NCBI RefSeq assembly: GCF_000263195.1
Contig: NC_018748.1
Coordinates: forward strand, 4,278,001-4,342,000
Direction of reading: 5' to 3'
DNA: 64,000 bases
Source of the DNA: Emticicia oligotrophica DSM 17448
Lineage (GTDB): Bacteria; Bacteroidota; Bacteroidia; Cytophagales; Spirosomataceae
Of this stretch, positions 17,162-26,429 are shown piece after piece. Position 1 is the first letter of the stretch. Every line of letters begins with the position of its first letter. The notes beneath the pieces are model-generated. The model saw only the letters and a list, made by a program, of their open reading frames with translations. It searched no databases and was not told where the DNA came from. The translations under genes were made by a program, and so were the position numbers.

Positions 17162-19501
17162 TTATACTTTTGTTTTCTTTTTTTCTAAAGTCATAATAAA
17201 TGATGGAAGTAAGATTAGGTTAGCAATCATACCCATCAATAAAGTAGTGGAAACTAAAGTACCCAAATAAACAGTTCCTTTGAAATTTGAAGCAGCAAAA
17301 ATACCAAATCCAAAGAAAAGGATGATTGCTGTATAGAACATGCTTATACCCGTATACATGATTGTTTCAGTTATAGCGTGAGAGACCGTTTTTTTATGGT
17401 TTTTCATTTCATCCTTGAATTTTGTAAGGAAATAAATGGTACCATCGGATGAAATACCAAAAGCAATACTAAACACTAAAGTTGTTGTAGGCTTCAGTGG
17501 AATACCAAAATAGCCCATAACTCCAGCAGTAATAATGAGTGGCAAAATACTTGGAATCGTTGAGATGAGAATCATCCTTACATCAAAGAACTGGGTGGCC
17601 ATAACTATACAAACCAGTATTATTGCCCAAATTGTACTTTCAATCAAATTTTGTAGCAAATAATCATTGCCTTTCATGAATACTACACCATTTCCAGTAA
17701 TTTTTGCATCAATTTGTTGTTCTTTAGGAAGCCACTGCTGCGACTCTTTATCAAAATTGAAAATAGTATCAATTTTTGGTTGTAATTTTTCTACCAATTC
17801 TCTTATTCTAACAGTTCCAGCATCACCACATTGAAAACTTACACGTGTAAAACGTTTAGTGCTATCAATAAAAGGGGTTGCTAAATTTTCTTTACCTTTG
17901 ACCGTACCTACATATTCAGCTAATTTTTGGAGTTCTAATGCTCCGGGAAGTTGGTAATATTTTGGGTCTCCTCCTCGATAGCCTTGATAAACTAATTTTA
18001 TGGCTTCAACTAAAGAGATTGGATTCGTGAAATCTTCGTATTTAGCAAACTCTCTTTGCATTAGTTTGATTTTATTGAGTACCTGTGGATTTAGTACACC
18101 ATTTTCTTTTTTTGTATCAATAACCACTTCAAATGGGACAATCCCATGGAAATGTTTTTCAATAAACTTTAAATCTGCATAAATTGGGTCGTTTTGAGGT
18201 AGGTCATCTACTATGTATCCAATGGCCTTCAGTTGAAACATACCAAATCCGAATATAACTACCAATAGGCTAATAGAAGTGTATAGTGCTGTTCTACTAT
18301 TATGTACAATATGATTTACAAAACGTAAAAACTTAGTGATATTTTTATTTTCAAGGTGGCGAACGTTCTTTGCACTTGGAGGGGCAGAATAACTAAATAA
18401 AATAGGAATAAGAATTAGTGAAATTGCCCAAGTTGACATGATACAAATAGCAGCAACCAAACCAAATTCCAATAATAGTGGGCTACCCGTAAAGTAAAAA
18501 ACGAAGAAACCAATTGAGGTGGTTACGTTGGCTAAAAATGTTGTTTTGCCAATTTTTTCAATTGCTACCGCTAATGCACGAATTTTGTCGTTATGTTTGA
18601 GATATTCTTCTTGATATTTATTGACCAAGAAAATTGTGTTTGGAATACCAATAACAATAATCAGAGGTGGAATCAGTCCAGTCAAAATGGTAATTTTATA
18701 ACCAAATAGCACTATGTATCCAACTGACCAAACAACCGAAATTAATACTAATAGGGCAGTATAAAGAACGGTTTTAAATGAACGGAAGAAAATATATAAT
18801 ATTCCAATAGTTACTAGAAATGCCAAAGCTAAAAATTTGGTCATTTCGGCAGATACTTTTGAAATAAAATTAGTTCGAATAAAAGGCATACCTGAGAAGT
18901 GAACTTCAATGTTATTTTTTACACCAAATTCACGAGCTGCAGTCTCAATTTCTCTACTTACGTTAATTCTTTCTTTACTATTTAATTTTGATTGTTGGAA
19001 AGTTACGGCCATCAAATGTGCTTCACCATCAGTGCTGTAAATAGTGCCTTTATAGAAAGGAAGTCTTTCAATTTTTGCTTTAACCGAATCAATTTCTGCT
19101 TGGGTAGTTGGTCTTTTTGAAACAAGTGGCGGGAAAATAAACTTCTTTTCAACGCTATCTTTCTGAATGCCAAACAGATTGGCGTTTGAAAGTACATTTT
19201 TTATTCCATCAATGTTTTTGATTTTTTTTGATAAATCATACCATTGATTGAAAACTTCTAATTCATAAATTTTATTGGTTTTAATAGCAATGACCATTAC
19301 GTTGCCATCTTCACCAAAGCGTTTTTTGAAGTCTTCGTAAAGTTTATAATTTTGGTCGCTTTTAGGTAATATACGAGCTAATTCATAAGACATAGCAATT
19401 TTTGACGCCATGTAACCCATGAATAGCGTTGTACAAAAAAGTATAAATAGCCAAGTTTTACGATTTTTGAGTATTAATTTCGAAAGGTTATACCAGAACA
19501 T
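17162..19501 (-). CDS. RND-superfamily exporter (MMPL-type)
   Basis: A 779-residue inner-membrane protein with the duplicated RND/MMPL layout: one membrane helix near residue 15, a large periplasmic domain (about 35-215), a bundle of about five helices (220-370), a second single helix (about 395-415), a second periplasmic domain (420-620) and a final helical bundle to 770. The helix-4-like segments contain the polar residues expected of proton-driven RND proteins (GIPNTIFLVNKYQEE, AFGISSDGTIYFLTKFKDE). Relatives export lipids, hydrophobic compounds or hopanoids; the cargo cannot be told here. It is the first gene of a two-gene operon with ybeY, an arrangement probably of shared expression rather than shared function. 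Confidence 0.85.
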   Translation of the reverse strand: MFWYNLSKLILKNRKTWLFILFCTTLFMGYMASKIAMSYELARILPKSDQNYKLYEDFKKRFGEDGNVMVIAIKTNKIYELEVFNQWYDLSKKIKNIDGIKNVLSNANLFGIQKDSVEKKFIFPPLVSKRPTTQAEIDSVKAKIERLPFYKGTIYSTDGEAHLMAVTFQQSKLNSKERINVSREIETAAREFGVKNNIEVHFSGMPFIRTNFISKVSAEMTKFLALAFLVTIGILYIFFRSFKTVLYTALLVLISVVWSVGYIVLFGYKITILTGLIPPLIIVIGIPNTIFLVNKYQEEYLKHNDKIRALAVAIEKIGKTTFLANVTTSIGFFVFYFTGSPLLLEFGLVAAICIMSTWAISLILIPILFSYSAPPSAKNVRHLENKNITKFLRFVNHIVHNSRTALYTSISLLVVIFGFGMFQLKAIGYIVDDLPQNDPIYADLKFIEKHFHGIVPFEVVIDTKKENGVLNPQVLNKIKLMQREFAKYEDFTNPISLVEAIKLVYQGYRGGDPKYYQLPGALELQKLAEYVGTVKGKENLATPFIDSTKRFTRVSFQCGDAGTVRIRELVEKLQPKIDTIFNFDKESQQWLPKEQQIDAKITGNGVVFMKGNDYLLQNLIESTIWAIILVCIVMATQFFDVRMILISTIPSILPLIITAGVMGYFGIPLKPTTTLVFSIAFGISSDGTIYFLTKFKDEMKNHKKTVSHAITETIMYTGISMFYTAIILFFGFGIFAASNFKGTVYLGTLVSTTLLMGMIANLILLPSFIMTLEKKKTKV

Positions 19502-19627
19502 AAAAACGTTTTCAGTGTAAGTAAGTAAATTTTCTAATGGAAATTAATTTGTCCACAAAAGTACTATATTTTTATGAAGTGACTAGCAAAAGCTTGCCAT
19601 TATACCATCTAATTGTGCAAGAATATT

Positions 19628-20608
19628 TTATTTATTTAATTCTAATAACTTTTTTGCTGCTTGAATTGGTAGTATTTTTTCGGTCAATACCTGTTGTGAG
19701 ATGTACTCAATATTATTTTTAACCGACTCATTTTCAAAAAAATGATTTTCAAGAAATTGCTTAATATAGGCATACATCCAACTTAAACTTTGTTCTTGTC
19801 GATTACTTTTCCAAAATCCACTATTTTTCATTTGTTTTTCATAATCTAAAATAACTTTCCATATTTCGCCTAATCCTGATTTTTCTAATGCTGAACAAGT
19901 AAGAACGGGAGGATACCATTGATTTTGGTTGGGTGGAAATAAGTGTAGAGCATGTACGTATTCCATACGTGCATTTTTTGATTTTTGAAGATTATCTCCA
20001 TCAGCTTTGGTAATTGCTATTGCATCTGCCATTTCCATGATTCCCCTTTTTATACCTTGTAATTCATCACCAGCTCCTGATAACATCAAAAGAAGAAAGA
20101 AATCAACCATACCTTTCACTACTGTTTCTGATTGCCCAACACCTACGGTTTCCACAATTATAGTATCGAATCCGGCCGCTTCGCAAAGCAGCATTGTTTC
20201 TCTTGTTTTGTTGGTAACTCCACCAAGTGTATTTCCTGAAGGAGAAGGGCGAATGTAGGCATTGGAGTCGTGAGCCAATTCTTCCATTCTAGTTTTATCA
20301 CCCATGATGCTCCCTTTGGTGCGTTGACTCGTAGGATCAATTGCTAAAACCGCTATTTTTTTACCTTGTGAAGTTAAATATTTTCCAAATGATTCAATGA
20401 ATGTACTTTTTCCTACTCCAGGAACACCCGTAATTCCAATTCGAATGGAGTTACCAGTGTAGGGGAGTATTCCCTCTAAAACATTTTGTGCGGTTTCGTT
20501 ATCTCTTGGTAATTGGCTTTCTATCAAGGTAATTGTTCTGCTCAGAATGATTCTATTACCACTCAATACCCCTGAAATATATTCGTCTGCCGATAAACGC
20601 TTTTGCAT
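19628..20608 (-). CDS. meaB: MeaB/ArgK-type GTPase, methylmalonyl-CoA mutase chaperone
   Basis: A G3E-family P-loop GTPase of 326 residues that protects and reloads the adenosylcobalamin enzyme methylmalonyl-CoA mutase. The P-loop GITGVPGVGKSTFIE is near residue 58, the LAIDPTSQRTKGSIMGDKTRM switch region near 93-113, and VETVGVGQSE near 153. The guanine-specificity segment is AITKADGD. The C-terminal dimerisation arm is present. The mutase subunit genes are usually close to meaB but are not in this window. A TACCTTTG -7-like element (complement of 20641-20648) lies 33 nt upstream of the start. Confidence 0.93.
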   Translation of the reverse strand: MQKRLSADEYISGVLSGNRIILSRTITLIESQLPRDNETAQNVLEGILPYTGNSIRIGITGVPGVGKSTFIESFGKYLTSQGKKIAVLAIDPTSQRTKGSIMGDKTRMEELAHDSNAYIRPSPSGNTLGGVTNKTRETMLLCEAAGFDTIIVETVGVGQSETVVKGMVDFFLLLMLSGAGDELQGIKRGIMEMADAIAITKADGDNLQKSKNARMEYVHALHLFPPNQNQWYPPVLTCSALEKSGLGEIWKVILDYEKQMKNSGFWKSNRQEQSLSWMYAYIKQFLENHFFENESVKNNIEYISQQVLTEKILPIQAAKKLLELNK

Positions 20609-20715
20609 ATTTCTGAATTAATTTTATTACATTTGGTAAACAAAGGTATTAAACAAAATATTATTTAGTTCATAATATTCAATTCTATACTTCAAACCTA
20701 ACCTATAAATTATTA

Positions 20716-21432
20716 ATGAAAATTATTCTAATTGGTGCCACATCAGGAATAGGCCGTTCGTTGGCAGAATTATACGCTTCTCAAGGTCATGAATTAGTAG
20801 TAACAGGAAGGAGAGTTACTTTGCTTGAAGAATTAAAAAATCAATTCCCAGATAAATTAATTCATCCACTTGAAATGGATGTTGCAAAAATTGATGATGC
20901 TCGCAAATTGATGGATTCTTGTGAAAAACTACTCGGTGAAATTGATTTGATTATAATAAATGCAGGTGTTGGTTATCCTAAAGCAACTTACGAACAAGAA
21001 ATCAATACAATTGATATAAATGTGAGAGGTTTTGTAGCTTTGGCACAATGGTCTTATAATTATTTTGCCAAAAAGGGTAGAGGTCAGTTAGTAGGTGTTT
21101 CTTCACTGGCTTCTCAAACTGGTAGTGCTTATTCTCCAGAATATCACGCTTCAAAAGCTTTTATGGCCAATTATATGTCGGGTTTAAGAATGCGTTCTGC
21201 TAAATACAACCCAAATGTTTATGTGACCGATATACGCCCAGGATATGTAGATACCCCCATGACCAAGCAAAATAAAGGTATGTTTTGGGTAGCAACGCCT
21301 GAAAAAGCAGCTAGACAGATTGCAAACGCTATTGTTTCTAAAAGAAAGGTAGTTTACATAACAAAAAGGTATATTATAATTGCCACTTTATTGAAAATAT
21401 TACCAGAATGGCTATTGTCTAAGTTATTTTAA
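20716..21432 (+). CDS. SDR-family oxidoreductase
   Basis: A classical short-chain dehydrogenase of 238 residues. The N-terminal NAD(P) motif is GATSGIGR at residues 7-14, with an Arg in VVTGRRV that favours NADPH. The NAG triad segment is IINAGVG near 87, and the active site has Ser in VSSLASQTG and YHASK near 155. The C-terminus ends with a hydrophobic stretch (YIIIATLLKILPEWLLSKLF) that may attach it to the membrane. The substrate is unknown. It is divergent from meaB and lies 40 nt upstream of a lipoprotein gene on the same strand. Confidence 0.85.
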   Translation: MKIILIGATSGIGRSLAELYASQGHELVVTGRRVTLLEELKNQFPDKLIHPLEMDVAKIDDARKLMDSCEKLLGEIDLIIINAGVGYPKATYEQEINTIDINVRGFVALAQWSYNYFAKKGRGQLVGVSSLASQTGSAYSPEYHASKAFMANYMSGLRMRSAKYNPNVYVTDIRPGYVDTPMTKQNKGMFWVATPEKAARQIANAIVSKRKVVYITKRYIIIATLLKILPEWLLSKLF

Positions 21433-21472
21433 CGAGTTTTCAGAAAACAGTCATCAATTAATTTTCTCAAGC

Positions 21473-22276
21473 ATGAAAATAAAAATTATACTTTTGGGAT
21501 TAAGTTTATTCGTCTTTTCTTGTAAAAATAATGAAGAGTTAGCAGTTTGCCAGCTTACTAAATTTATTACCGATTTTCCTGCAACAAGTACACTACATCA
21601 TGATGTTTTAACATTAAAGGATAAGAGGGTAATCCAAATTTATAGTTATGATTTGAGAAATTATAAAGATACAGTTTCTCGTCAAAAAATTTTTTACGAG
21701 TATGATGCACTTGGGAAAGTATCAAAAATTAGAGATGAATCTGCTTCCAATAGAATTATTACCTTTGAATTTGTATATGAAAATGGTAAAGATTTTGCCG
21801 AGAAAATCATTCAAAAGGTTAATAACGTTCAAAATAATGTTATATCAATAGAATATGATTCTAAAGGGAATCCTACTTCGGTTGAAAGTTTGAATTTGAT
21901 AGGTGTGAATAGAACAATCGAGTATGATAATAATGGAAACCCATTCAGGGTAATTAGGTCAGATTTTGGTACGCTTCCAAGTGTAAATGAACACACTTTT
22001 GATGATAAACGTAATTTTTTTGCTGGAATTCCAGAAATTGGATATTATTGGCTTTTAAGACCGTTGTACAATTATATTCCGTTTGGTCCTAATAATATTG
22101 TTGGAACAAAATTTTATACAGTACAAAACCTAGATTTTAAAGAAGTACCAGATAACAGAACGGTTAGAGAAACGAATTATAATGAGCAAGGATTTCCAAC
22201 TACAATGAATATTTTGCTTGAAAATCAAGGAAAGACTCTTTATAGTGCTTCAAAGTTTGAGTATAATTGCCAGTAA
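21473..22276 (+). CDS. Lipoprotein with RHS/YD-like repeats
   Basis: Not a family I can name. The 267 residues begin with a lipoprotein signal (MKIKIILLGLSLFVFSC, Cys17), so it is probably anchored in the outer membrane or periplasm. The mature region contains degenerate YD-type units: FYEYDALGKVSKIRDE near 85, IEYDSKGNPTSVESL near 126, IEYDNNGNPFRVIR near 146 and NYNEQGFPTTMNI near 240. These resemble the YDxxGNxxxxxD repeats of RHS/wall-associated proteins and of many short Bacteroidota DUF4595-like lipoproteins. No toxin domain is attached. It is convergent with ispD, whose stop codon is only 1 nt away, and no clear terminator was seen between them. Confidence 0.65.
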   Translation: MKIKIILLGLSLFVFSCKNNEELAVCQLTKFITDFPATSTLHHDVLTLKDKRVIQIYSYDLRNYKDTVSRQKIFYEYDALGKVSKIRDESASNRIITFEFVYENGKDFAEKIIQKVNNVQNNVISIEYDSKGNPTSVESLNLIGVNRTIEYDNNGNPFRVIRSDFGTLPSVNEHTFDDKRNFFAGIPEIGYYWLLRPLYNYIPFGPNNIVGTKFYTVQNLDFKEVPDNRTVRETNYNEQGFPTTMNILLENQGKTLYSASKFEYNCQ

Positions 22277-22277
22277 T

Positions 22278-22997
22278 TTATGATTTGGTTCTAAGAAAAG
22301 CTTCTGCTACAATCATATCTTCGGGAGTAGTAATTTTGATGTTTTCATAAGCCCCATCAATCAATGAAATACTTTCTCCTGCAAATTCGAGTACACTTGC
22401 ACAATCAGTAAAAAAGCTTTGTTCTTGTACTTCAAAGGCTTTTTTCATGAGGCTTACGTTGAATGTTTGCGGAGTTTGAACCAATTTGAGCTTGGTTCTA
22501 TCAAGAGCTTCACTATCTGAAGAATTATTTACAAACCTTACAGAATCTTTAACCCAAACACTTGTTACGGCGGTTCCTTTTTCATGAGCAACAATGAAAG
22601 AATTTTGAATTATTTCAAGATTTATCAATGGCCTAACTCCATCATGCACCGCAACGAGACCTTCGGAATGAATAGTTGATAAACCATTTTTTACAGATTG
22701 AAACCTTGATGCACCACCTTCAGTAATGCTAATAGAATCTTTTTTGGATTGAATTAACTCGTTAGTTTGAGAGATGTCTTCCCAATAAGAAATATCACTC
22801 TTGGGAAGCACTACAATTACTTGAATTTCAGGAATCTGTAAGAATTTTTCTACAGTATGAATAAGAATAGGCTTGCCGTTGAGTGGTAAAAATTGTTTAG
22901 GAATTTCACTTTTCATCCTTGATCCACTACCGCCAGCTACAATTATAGCAAAAAGTTTAGTCCCAAAGGGAAGTTTTGATAAAATGTTTTCTTGCAT
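22278..22997 (-). CDS. ispD: 2-C-methyl-D-erythritol 4-phosphate cytidylyltransferase
   Basis: IspD makes CDP-methylerythritol in the MEP isoprenoid pathway. The protein has 239 residues. The nucleotide-binding loop is AIIVAGGSGSRMKSEIPKQF near residue 17 (usual pattern AAGxGxRM, here with Gly for the second Ala). PILIHTVEKF follows, and VAVHDGVRPLI lies near 135. ITTPEDMIVAEAFL near the C-terminus is also typical. It lies 27 nt downstream of queA on the same strand, and the two are likely one transcript. Confidence 0.92.
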   Translation of the reverse strand: MQENILSKLPFGTKLFAIIVAGGSGSRMKSEIPKQFLPLNGKPILIHTVEKFLQIPEIQVIVVLPKSDISYWEDISQTNELIQSKKDSISITEGGASRFQSVKNGLSTIHSEGLVAVHDGVRPLINLEIIQNSFIVAHEKGTAVTSVWVKDSVRFVNNSSDSEALDRTKLKLVQTPQTFNVSLMKKAFEVQEQSFFTDCASVLEFAGESISLIDGAYENIKITTPEDMIVAEAFLRTKS

Positions 22998-23024
22998 TTT
23001 TTTCTCCCCTTTGGGGGCTAATAA

Positions 23025-24077
23025 TTATAGAATCAACATTACGTCGCCGTAGGTAAAGAATTTGTATTTTTCTTTGATAGCTTCATTGTACGCTTGCATC
23101 ACTAATTCATGACCACCAAAAGCACAGGCTGTCATTAACAAAATAGATTCTGGTAGATGTAAGTTTGTTAATAATGCATTCGTGATTTTGAAATCAAAAG
23201 GAGGGAAAATAAATTTATCTGTCCAACCATTCTCAACTGGTTTTAAGTGATTACTTGCCGAAACCGATGATTCAATAGCTTTCATGGCTGTTGTACCGAT
23301 TGCACAAATTTTTCCGCCATTATTAATTGATTGATTAACTATATCACACGTTCCGTCTGGAATAAAGAAGTTTTCAGAATCGGTTTTGTGTTTTGTCAGG
23401 TCTTCAACATCCACTTGTCTGAAAGTTCCGATACCGATATGAAGTGTGATTGGACAGAAATTCGTACCTTTTAACTCCATTCTGCGTTGCACATTACGTG
23501 TAAAGTGCATGCCCGCAGTTGGAGCAGCAACCGCACCTTCGTGTTCAGCAAAAATTGTTTGATATCTTTCGCGGTCATCATCTGTAACCGGACGCTTAAT
23601 GATGTCAATTGGAAGAGGAGTTTCTCCTAACTCATGGATAGTTTTCATCATTTCTTCATGCGAACCATCAAATAAAAATCTGATTGTTCGTCCACGAGAA
23701 GTTGTATTATCAATAACTTCTGCTACTAAATCACTATCACCAAAATATAATTTATTTCCTACACGAATCTTACGAGCAGGGTCAACCAATACATCCCAAA
23801 GACGCATTTCACGGTTTAATTCTCTTAGTAAGAATACTTCAATTTTAGCACCAGTTTTTTCTTTTGACCCATACAAGCGAGCTGGAAATACCTTGGTATT
23901 GTTAACAACCATTGTATCGTTTTCTCCAAAATAATCAACAATGTCCTTAAACATTTTGTGTTCGATTTTTTTGGTTTTACGATTTACCACTATCATACGA
24001 CTACTATCACGTTGGTCATAAGGATGCATGGCTATAAGACTATGCGGGAGATCAAGTTTAAATTCTGAAAGTTTCAT
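23025..24077 (-). CDS. queA: S-adenosylmethionine:tRNA ribosyltransferase-isomerase
   Basis: QueA transfers and isomerises the ribosyl moiety of SAM onto preQ1 in tRNA, forming epoxyqueuosine at the wobble position of GUN anticodons. The 350 residues are normal. Signatures include FDLPxxLIA-type opening ([14 protein letters not shown]), [13 protein letters not shown] near 57, [17 protein letters not shown] near 182 and [16 protein letters not shown] near 217, with [15 protein letters not shown] near the end. ispD follows 27 nt downstream. A promoter candidate lies at 24189-24220 with a leader of about 105 nt. I looked for a preQ1 riboswitch in that leader and did not find one. Confidence 0.95.
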   Translation of the reverse strand: MKLSEFKLDLPHSLIAMHPYDQRDSSRMIVVNRKTKKIEHKMFKDIVDYFGENDTMVVNNTKVFPARLYGSKEKTGAKIEVFLLRELNREMRLWDVLVDPARKIRVGNKLYFGDSDLVAEVIDNTTSRGRTIRFLFDGSHEEMMKTIHELGETPLPIDIIKRPVTDDDRERYQTIFAEHEGAVAAPTAGMHFTRNVQRRMELKGTNFCPITLHIGIGTFRQVDVEDLTKHKTDSENFFIPDGTCDIVNQSINNGGKICAIGTTAMKAIESSVSASNHLKPVENGWTDKFIFPPFDFKITNALLTNLHLPESILLMTACAFGGHELVMQAYNEAIKEKYKFFTYGDVMLIL

Positions 24078-24188
24078 TCTGTTTATTTAACTACTGTTTT
24101 TACAGTATTTGTTATTCGCTGATGCTTGGGGTATTGAGTTTACAGCGTTTTTGTGAAGAATTATATTAAAATCTACTTTTAAAGAATG

Positions 24189-24220
24189 CAAAGGTACAAA
24201 ATCGAAGTAGGGGGTGTCAA
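24189..24220 (-). promoter_or_regulatory. Candidate promoter of queA-ispD
   Basis: On the minus strand, TTG (complement of 24218-24220) and TACCTTTG (complement of 24189-24196) are separated by 21 nt. Initiation near 24182 gives a leader of about 105 nt before the queA ATG. The leader contains a short hairpin (TACTGT/ACAGTA) about 15 nt upstream of the start. Confidence 0.5.
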
Positions 24221-24269
24221 GTGTTTTAATATAAATGTTTTATGAGAATTATCAAAAAAATTATTAAAA

Positions 24270-24299
24270 AAATGAGACTCAGTCTTATGAATCTCATTT
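24270..24299 (-). terminator. Terminator at the end of the pyrC-like-gldF-phzF operon
   Basis: Arms AAATGAGA at 24270-24277 and TCTCATTT at 24292-24299. On the minus strand the stem is followed directly by a T-run (complement of 24266-24272). It begins 8 nt past the phzF stop. Confidence 0.75.
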
Positions 24300-24306
24300 A
24301 TGTATT

Positions 24307-25095
24307 TTAAATAGTGATTTTTCCTTTTAAATAGAGTCTTCCTTTTCCTGCCATTAAAACTCTATCATTGACCAATTTACATTTTAAATAACCTTTACGC
24401 TCTGAAATTTGCTCGGCATTGAGTTCGGTTTTTCCTAATCTATTCGCCCAGTAAGGTACCAGCTTCGTATGTGCAGAACCCGTAACTGGGTCTTCATCAA
24501 TACCTGCACCTGGACCAAAAAATCTTGAGACGAAGTCGATTTTTTTAGATTTTGCTTTTGCAGTAACTATAATTCCCCTTGCTTGAATGTTTTTCAAAGC
24601 ACTAAAATTGGGGTTTATTTCTTCAATATCTTTCTGAGAATTATAAACTAATAAGTAGTCATCGGATGCTCGATAGATTTCTTTGGGTGTTTTTCCCAAT
24701 GATTCAATCAGACCTTCTGGTGCAGCGGCAGGTTTGGTTTCTTGAACTGGAAAATCTAGTTCAAGCCATTTACCATCTTTACGAACTTTTAAAACTCCAC
24801 TTTTCGAGCCAAAATTGATTATATCCTTTGAATATTTGAGTACATTAAAAATAACGTAAGCTGTTGCTAAAGTGGCATGTCCACAGAGATTTACTTCAAT
24901 GGCTGGCGTAAACCATCTGATATCAAATCCATCATTGGTAGGAACAAAGAAAGCAGTCTCTGAAAGGTTGTTTTCTAAGGCAATTTTTTGCATAACTTCA
25001 TCCGATAACCATTCTTTTAGTGGTACAACTGCTGCTGGATTTCCACCAAATAGTTTATCTGAAAAAGCATCAACTTGGTAAATTGGTAATTGCAT
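24307..25095 (-). CDS. PhzF-family isomerase/epimerase-like protein
   Basis: A 262-residue member of the PhzF fold (two diaminopimelate-epimerase-like halves). Visible signatures: VDAFSDKLFGGNPAAVVPL at the N-terminus, NLSETAFFVP near 43 with the conserved catalytic-site Glu, NLCGHATLATAYV near 70 and FFGPGAGIDEDPVTGSAHT near 190. PhzF itself isomerises a phenazine intermediate, but most relatives such as YddE have no known substrate and no phenazine genes accompany them. There are none here. It is the last gene of a minus-strand operon, 22 nt behind gldF. Confidence 0.85.
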   Translation of the reverse strand: MQLPIYQVDAFSDKLFGGNPAAVVPLKEWLSDEVMQKIALENNLSETAFFVPTNDGFDIRWFTPAIEVNLCGHATLATAYVIFNVLKYSKDIINFGSKSGVLKVRKDGKWLELDFPVQETKPAAAPEGLIESLGKTPKEIYRASDDYLLVYNSQKDIEEINPNFSALKNIQARGIIVTAKAKSKKIDFVSRFFGPGAGIDEDPVTGSAHTKLVPYWANRLGKTELNAEQISERKGYLKCKLVNDRVLMAGKGRLYLKGKITI

Positions 25096-25117
25096 TGATG
25101 AAGTATTTTTGAATATT

Positions 25118-25840
25118 CTAGTTTTTTTTCAAGCTTATGTTTTGTTTACTCAAATAAAGCATCAAAAATATGATACTTGACAAGTAAATAATATTTTTTG
25201 AGTCAATTAAGCCTCTTCCAAGAGCATCATAATGATATGAAAGACTCAAAAAATTAATAAAATATTGGGTTGTTCCTGTGAAAACATTGGCTAATTGTTG
25301 AATTCCATCATAAATAATATAGCAAAACAAAGCACCAATGATAAATGCAATGATTTGATTATCAGTTATTGAAGATGACCATAAGCCAATACTTGCAAAT
25401 GTTGCTCCTAGTAAAAGTAAGCCTAGGTAAGAGCCACTAACCGCAGCAGAATCAATGTTTCCTTTTGGACTTCCTAATTGATAAATTGAGTAATAATAAA
25501 GTAGGGTTGGGAGTAAGGCAATTGCAATGAGTAAAAAACTCGCTAAAAACTTTCCTATGATTATTTGCCACTCGCTCAAGGGTTTGGTAAATAATAACTC
25601 AATCGTTCCGGTTTTGTATTCTTCTGATAAAGACCTCATAGTAATGGCAGGAATCAGAAAAATAAAAATAAATGGTGTTAACTGAAAGAAATTATTCAAA
25701 TCGGCATAGCCATAATCAAGTACATTTGAGTCAAAGAACCAAGTAAATAAGCCCACAATGACTAAAAAAACACCGATTACTATATAAGCAACTAATGAAT
25801 TGAGAAAGCTATAAAGTTCTTTTTTTAATATTGAAAGCAT
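25118..25840 (-). CDS. gldF: Gliding-motility ABC transporter permease GldF
   Basis: An ABC-2-type permease of 240 residues with six hydrophobic segments. The hallmark MRSLSEEYKTGTIELLFTKPLSEWQIIIGKF is visible near residues 68-98 (quoted here in part as SEEYKTGTIELL and TKPLSEWQ). In Flavobacterium johnsoniae GldF works with the ATPase GldA and the periplasmic/membrane protein GldG; gliding needs all three there, although many gliders lack the complex. The gene normally precedes gldG, but here the next gene 22 nt downstream is phzF and no gldG or gldA is in the window. The upstream neighbour is a DUF4199 protein, 29 nt away. Confidence 0.85.
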   Translation of the reverse strand: MLSILKKELYSFLNSLVAYIVIGVFLVIVGLFTWFFDSNVLDYGYADLNNFFQLTPFIFIFLIPAITMRSLSEEYKTGTIELLFTKPLSEWQIIIGKFLASFLLIAIALLPTLLYYYSIYQLGSPKGNIDSAAVSGSYLGLLLLGATFASIGLWSSSITDNQIIAFIIGALFCYIIYDGIQQLANVFTGTTQYFINFLSLSYHYDALGRGLIDSKNIIYLSSIIFLMLYLSKQNISLKKN

Positions 25841-25869
25841 CTTAAAATCCTTATTTTATTTTCACAAAA

Positions 25870-26385
25870 TTAGAAATCAATCTCAGGTTTTGAGTTTTTG
25901 ACAATTGCTGACACCACTAACGAAAAAACAAACCCAAAAAGTACATATCCAATTACTGAGAAAATAAATGTTAAACCTGGCGTTGCAAATCTTGAAGCTA
26001 TTTCCATAGCTTGGTCAATTTGTGCTTGTGAAAGGCCTTGATTCTCCATTTGCTCAATTTGTAATTCACGCATTTGTTGAATTATGGTTGTATCTATAAA
26101 TTTTATATAGATATAATTAAACATGGCAGCAATCAAACCACAAACTGTGCTCATTAACGTACCTAAGCCAAGTCCTTCACTAAAATTGAGAAATTTGTCA
26201 TTTAATGATTTATACTCTCGCAATGACATAATTATTCCAAATAGTAACAATATGAATGGAATCCAAGATAATGCTGGGTTTTTGAAAAATCCTGTAACGT
26301 ATAATAATACGGTGTATATCATTATCATGATAGCGGTGATAATTCCCCATTTAAGAGCAATTCGAGCTGTTGAAGGTTTTTCCAT
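25870..26385 (-). CDS. DUF4199 membrane protein (second copy)
   Basis: A 171-residue membrane protein with four predicted helices in the DUF4199 layout: a first helix at about 12-32, a second at about 37-52, a third over the EGLGLGTLMSTVCGLIAAMFNYIYI stretch (read as LGTLMSTVCGLIAAMF), a cytosolic or periplasmic helical loop rich in Gln/Glu/Met (residues about 100-130), and a last helix at 137-160. The function of DUF4199 is unknown. A paralogue lies directly upstream (44-nt gap) and shares the FxEGxxxGxxxxxxxxxxxxxxxYI core. It lies between that paralogue and gldF in one minus-strand operon. Confidence 0.75.
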   Translation of the reverse strand: MEKPSTARIALKWGIITAIMIMIYTVLLYVTGFFKNPALSWIPFILLLFGIIMSLREYKSLNDKFLNFSEGLGLGTLMSTVCGLIAAMFNYIYIKFIDTTIIQQMRELQIEQMENQGLSQAQIDQAMEIASRFATPGLTFIFSVIGYVLFGFVFSLVVSAIVKNSKPEIDF

Positions 26386-26429
26386 TTTAGTTCAGAGTTA
26401 GGTTAATTTTAAGTAAAGCTAACGAAATC

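Noticed and set aside
24078-24188. Possible preQ1 riboswitch in the queA leader.
   Set aside because: I could not find the C-rich loop, A-rich tail and pseudoknot pairing of known preQ1 classes; only a small hairpin is present.
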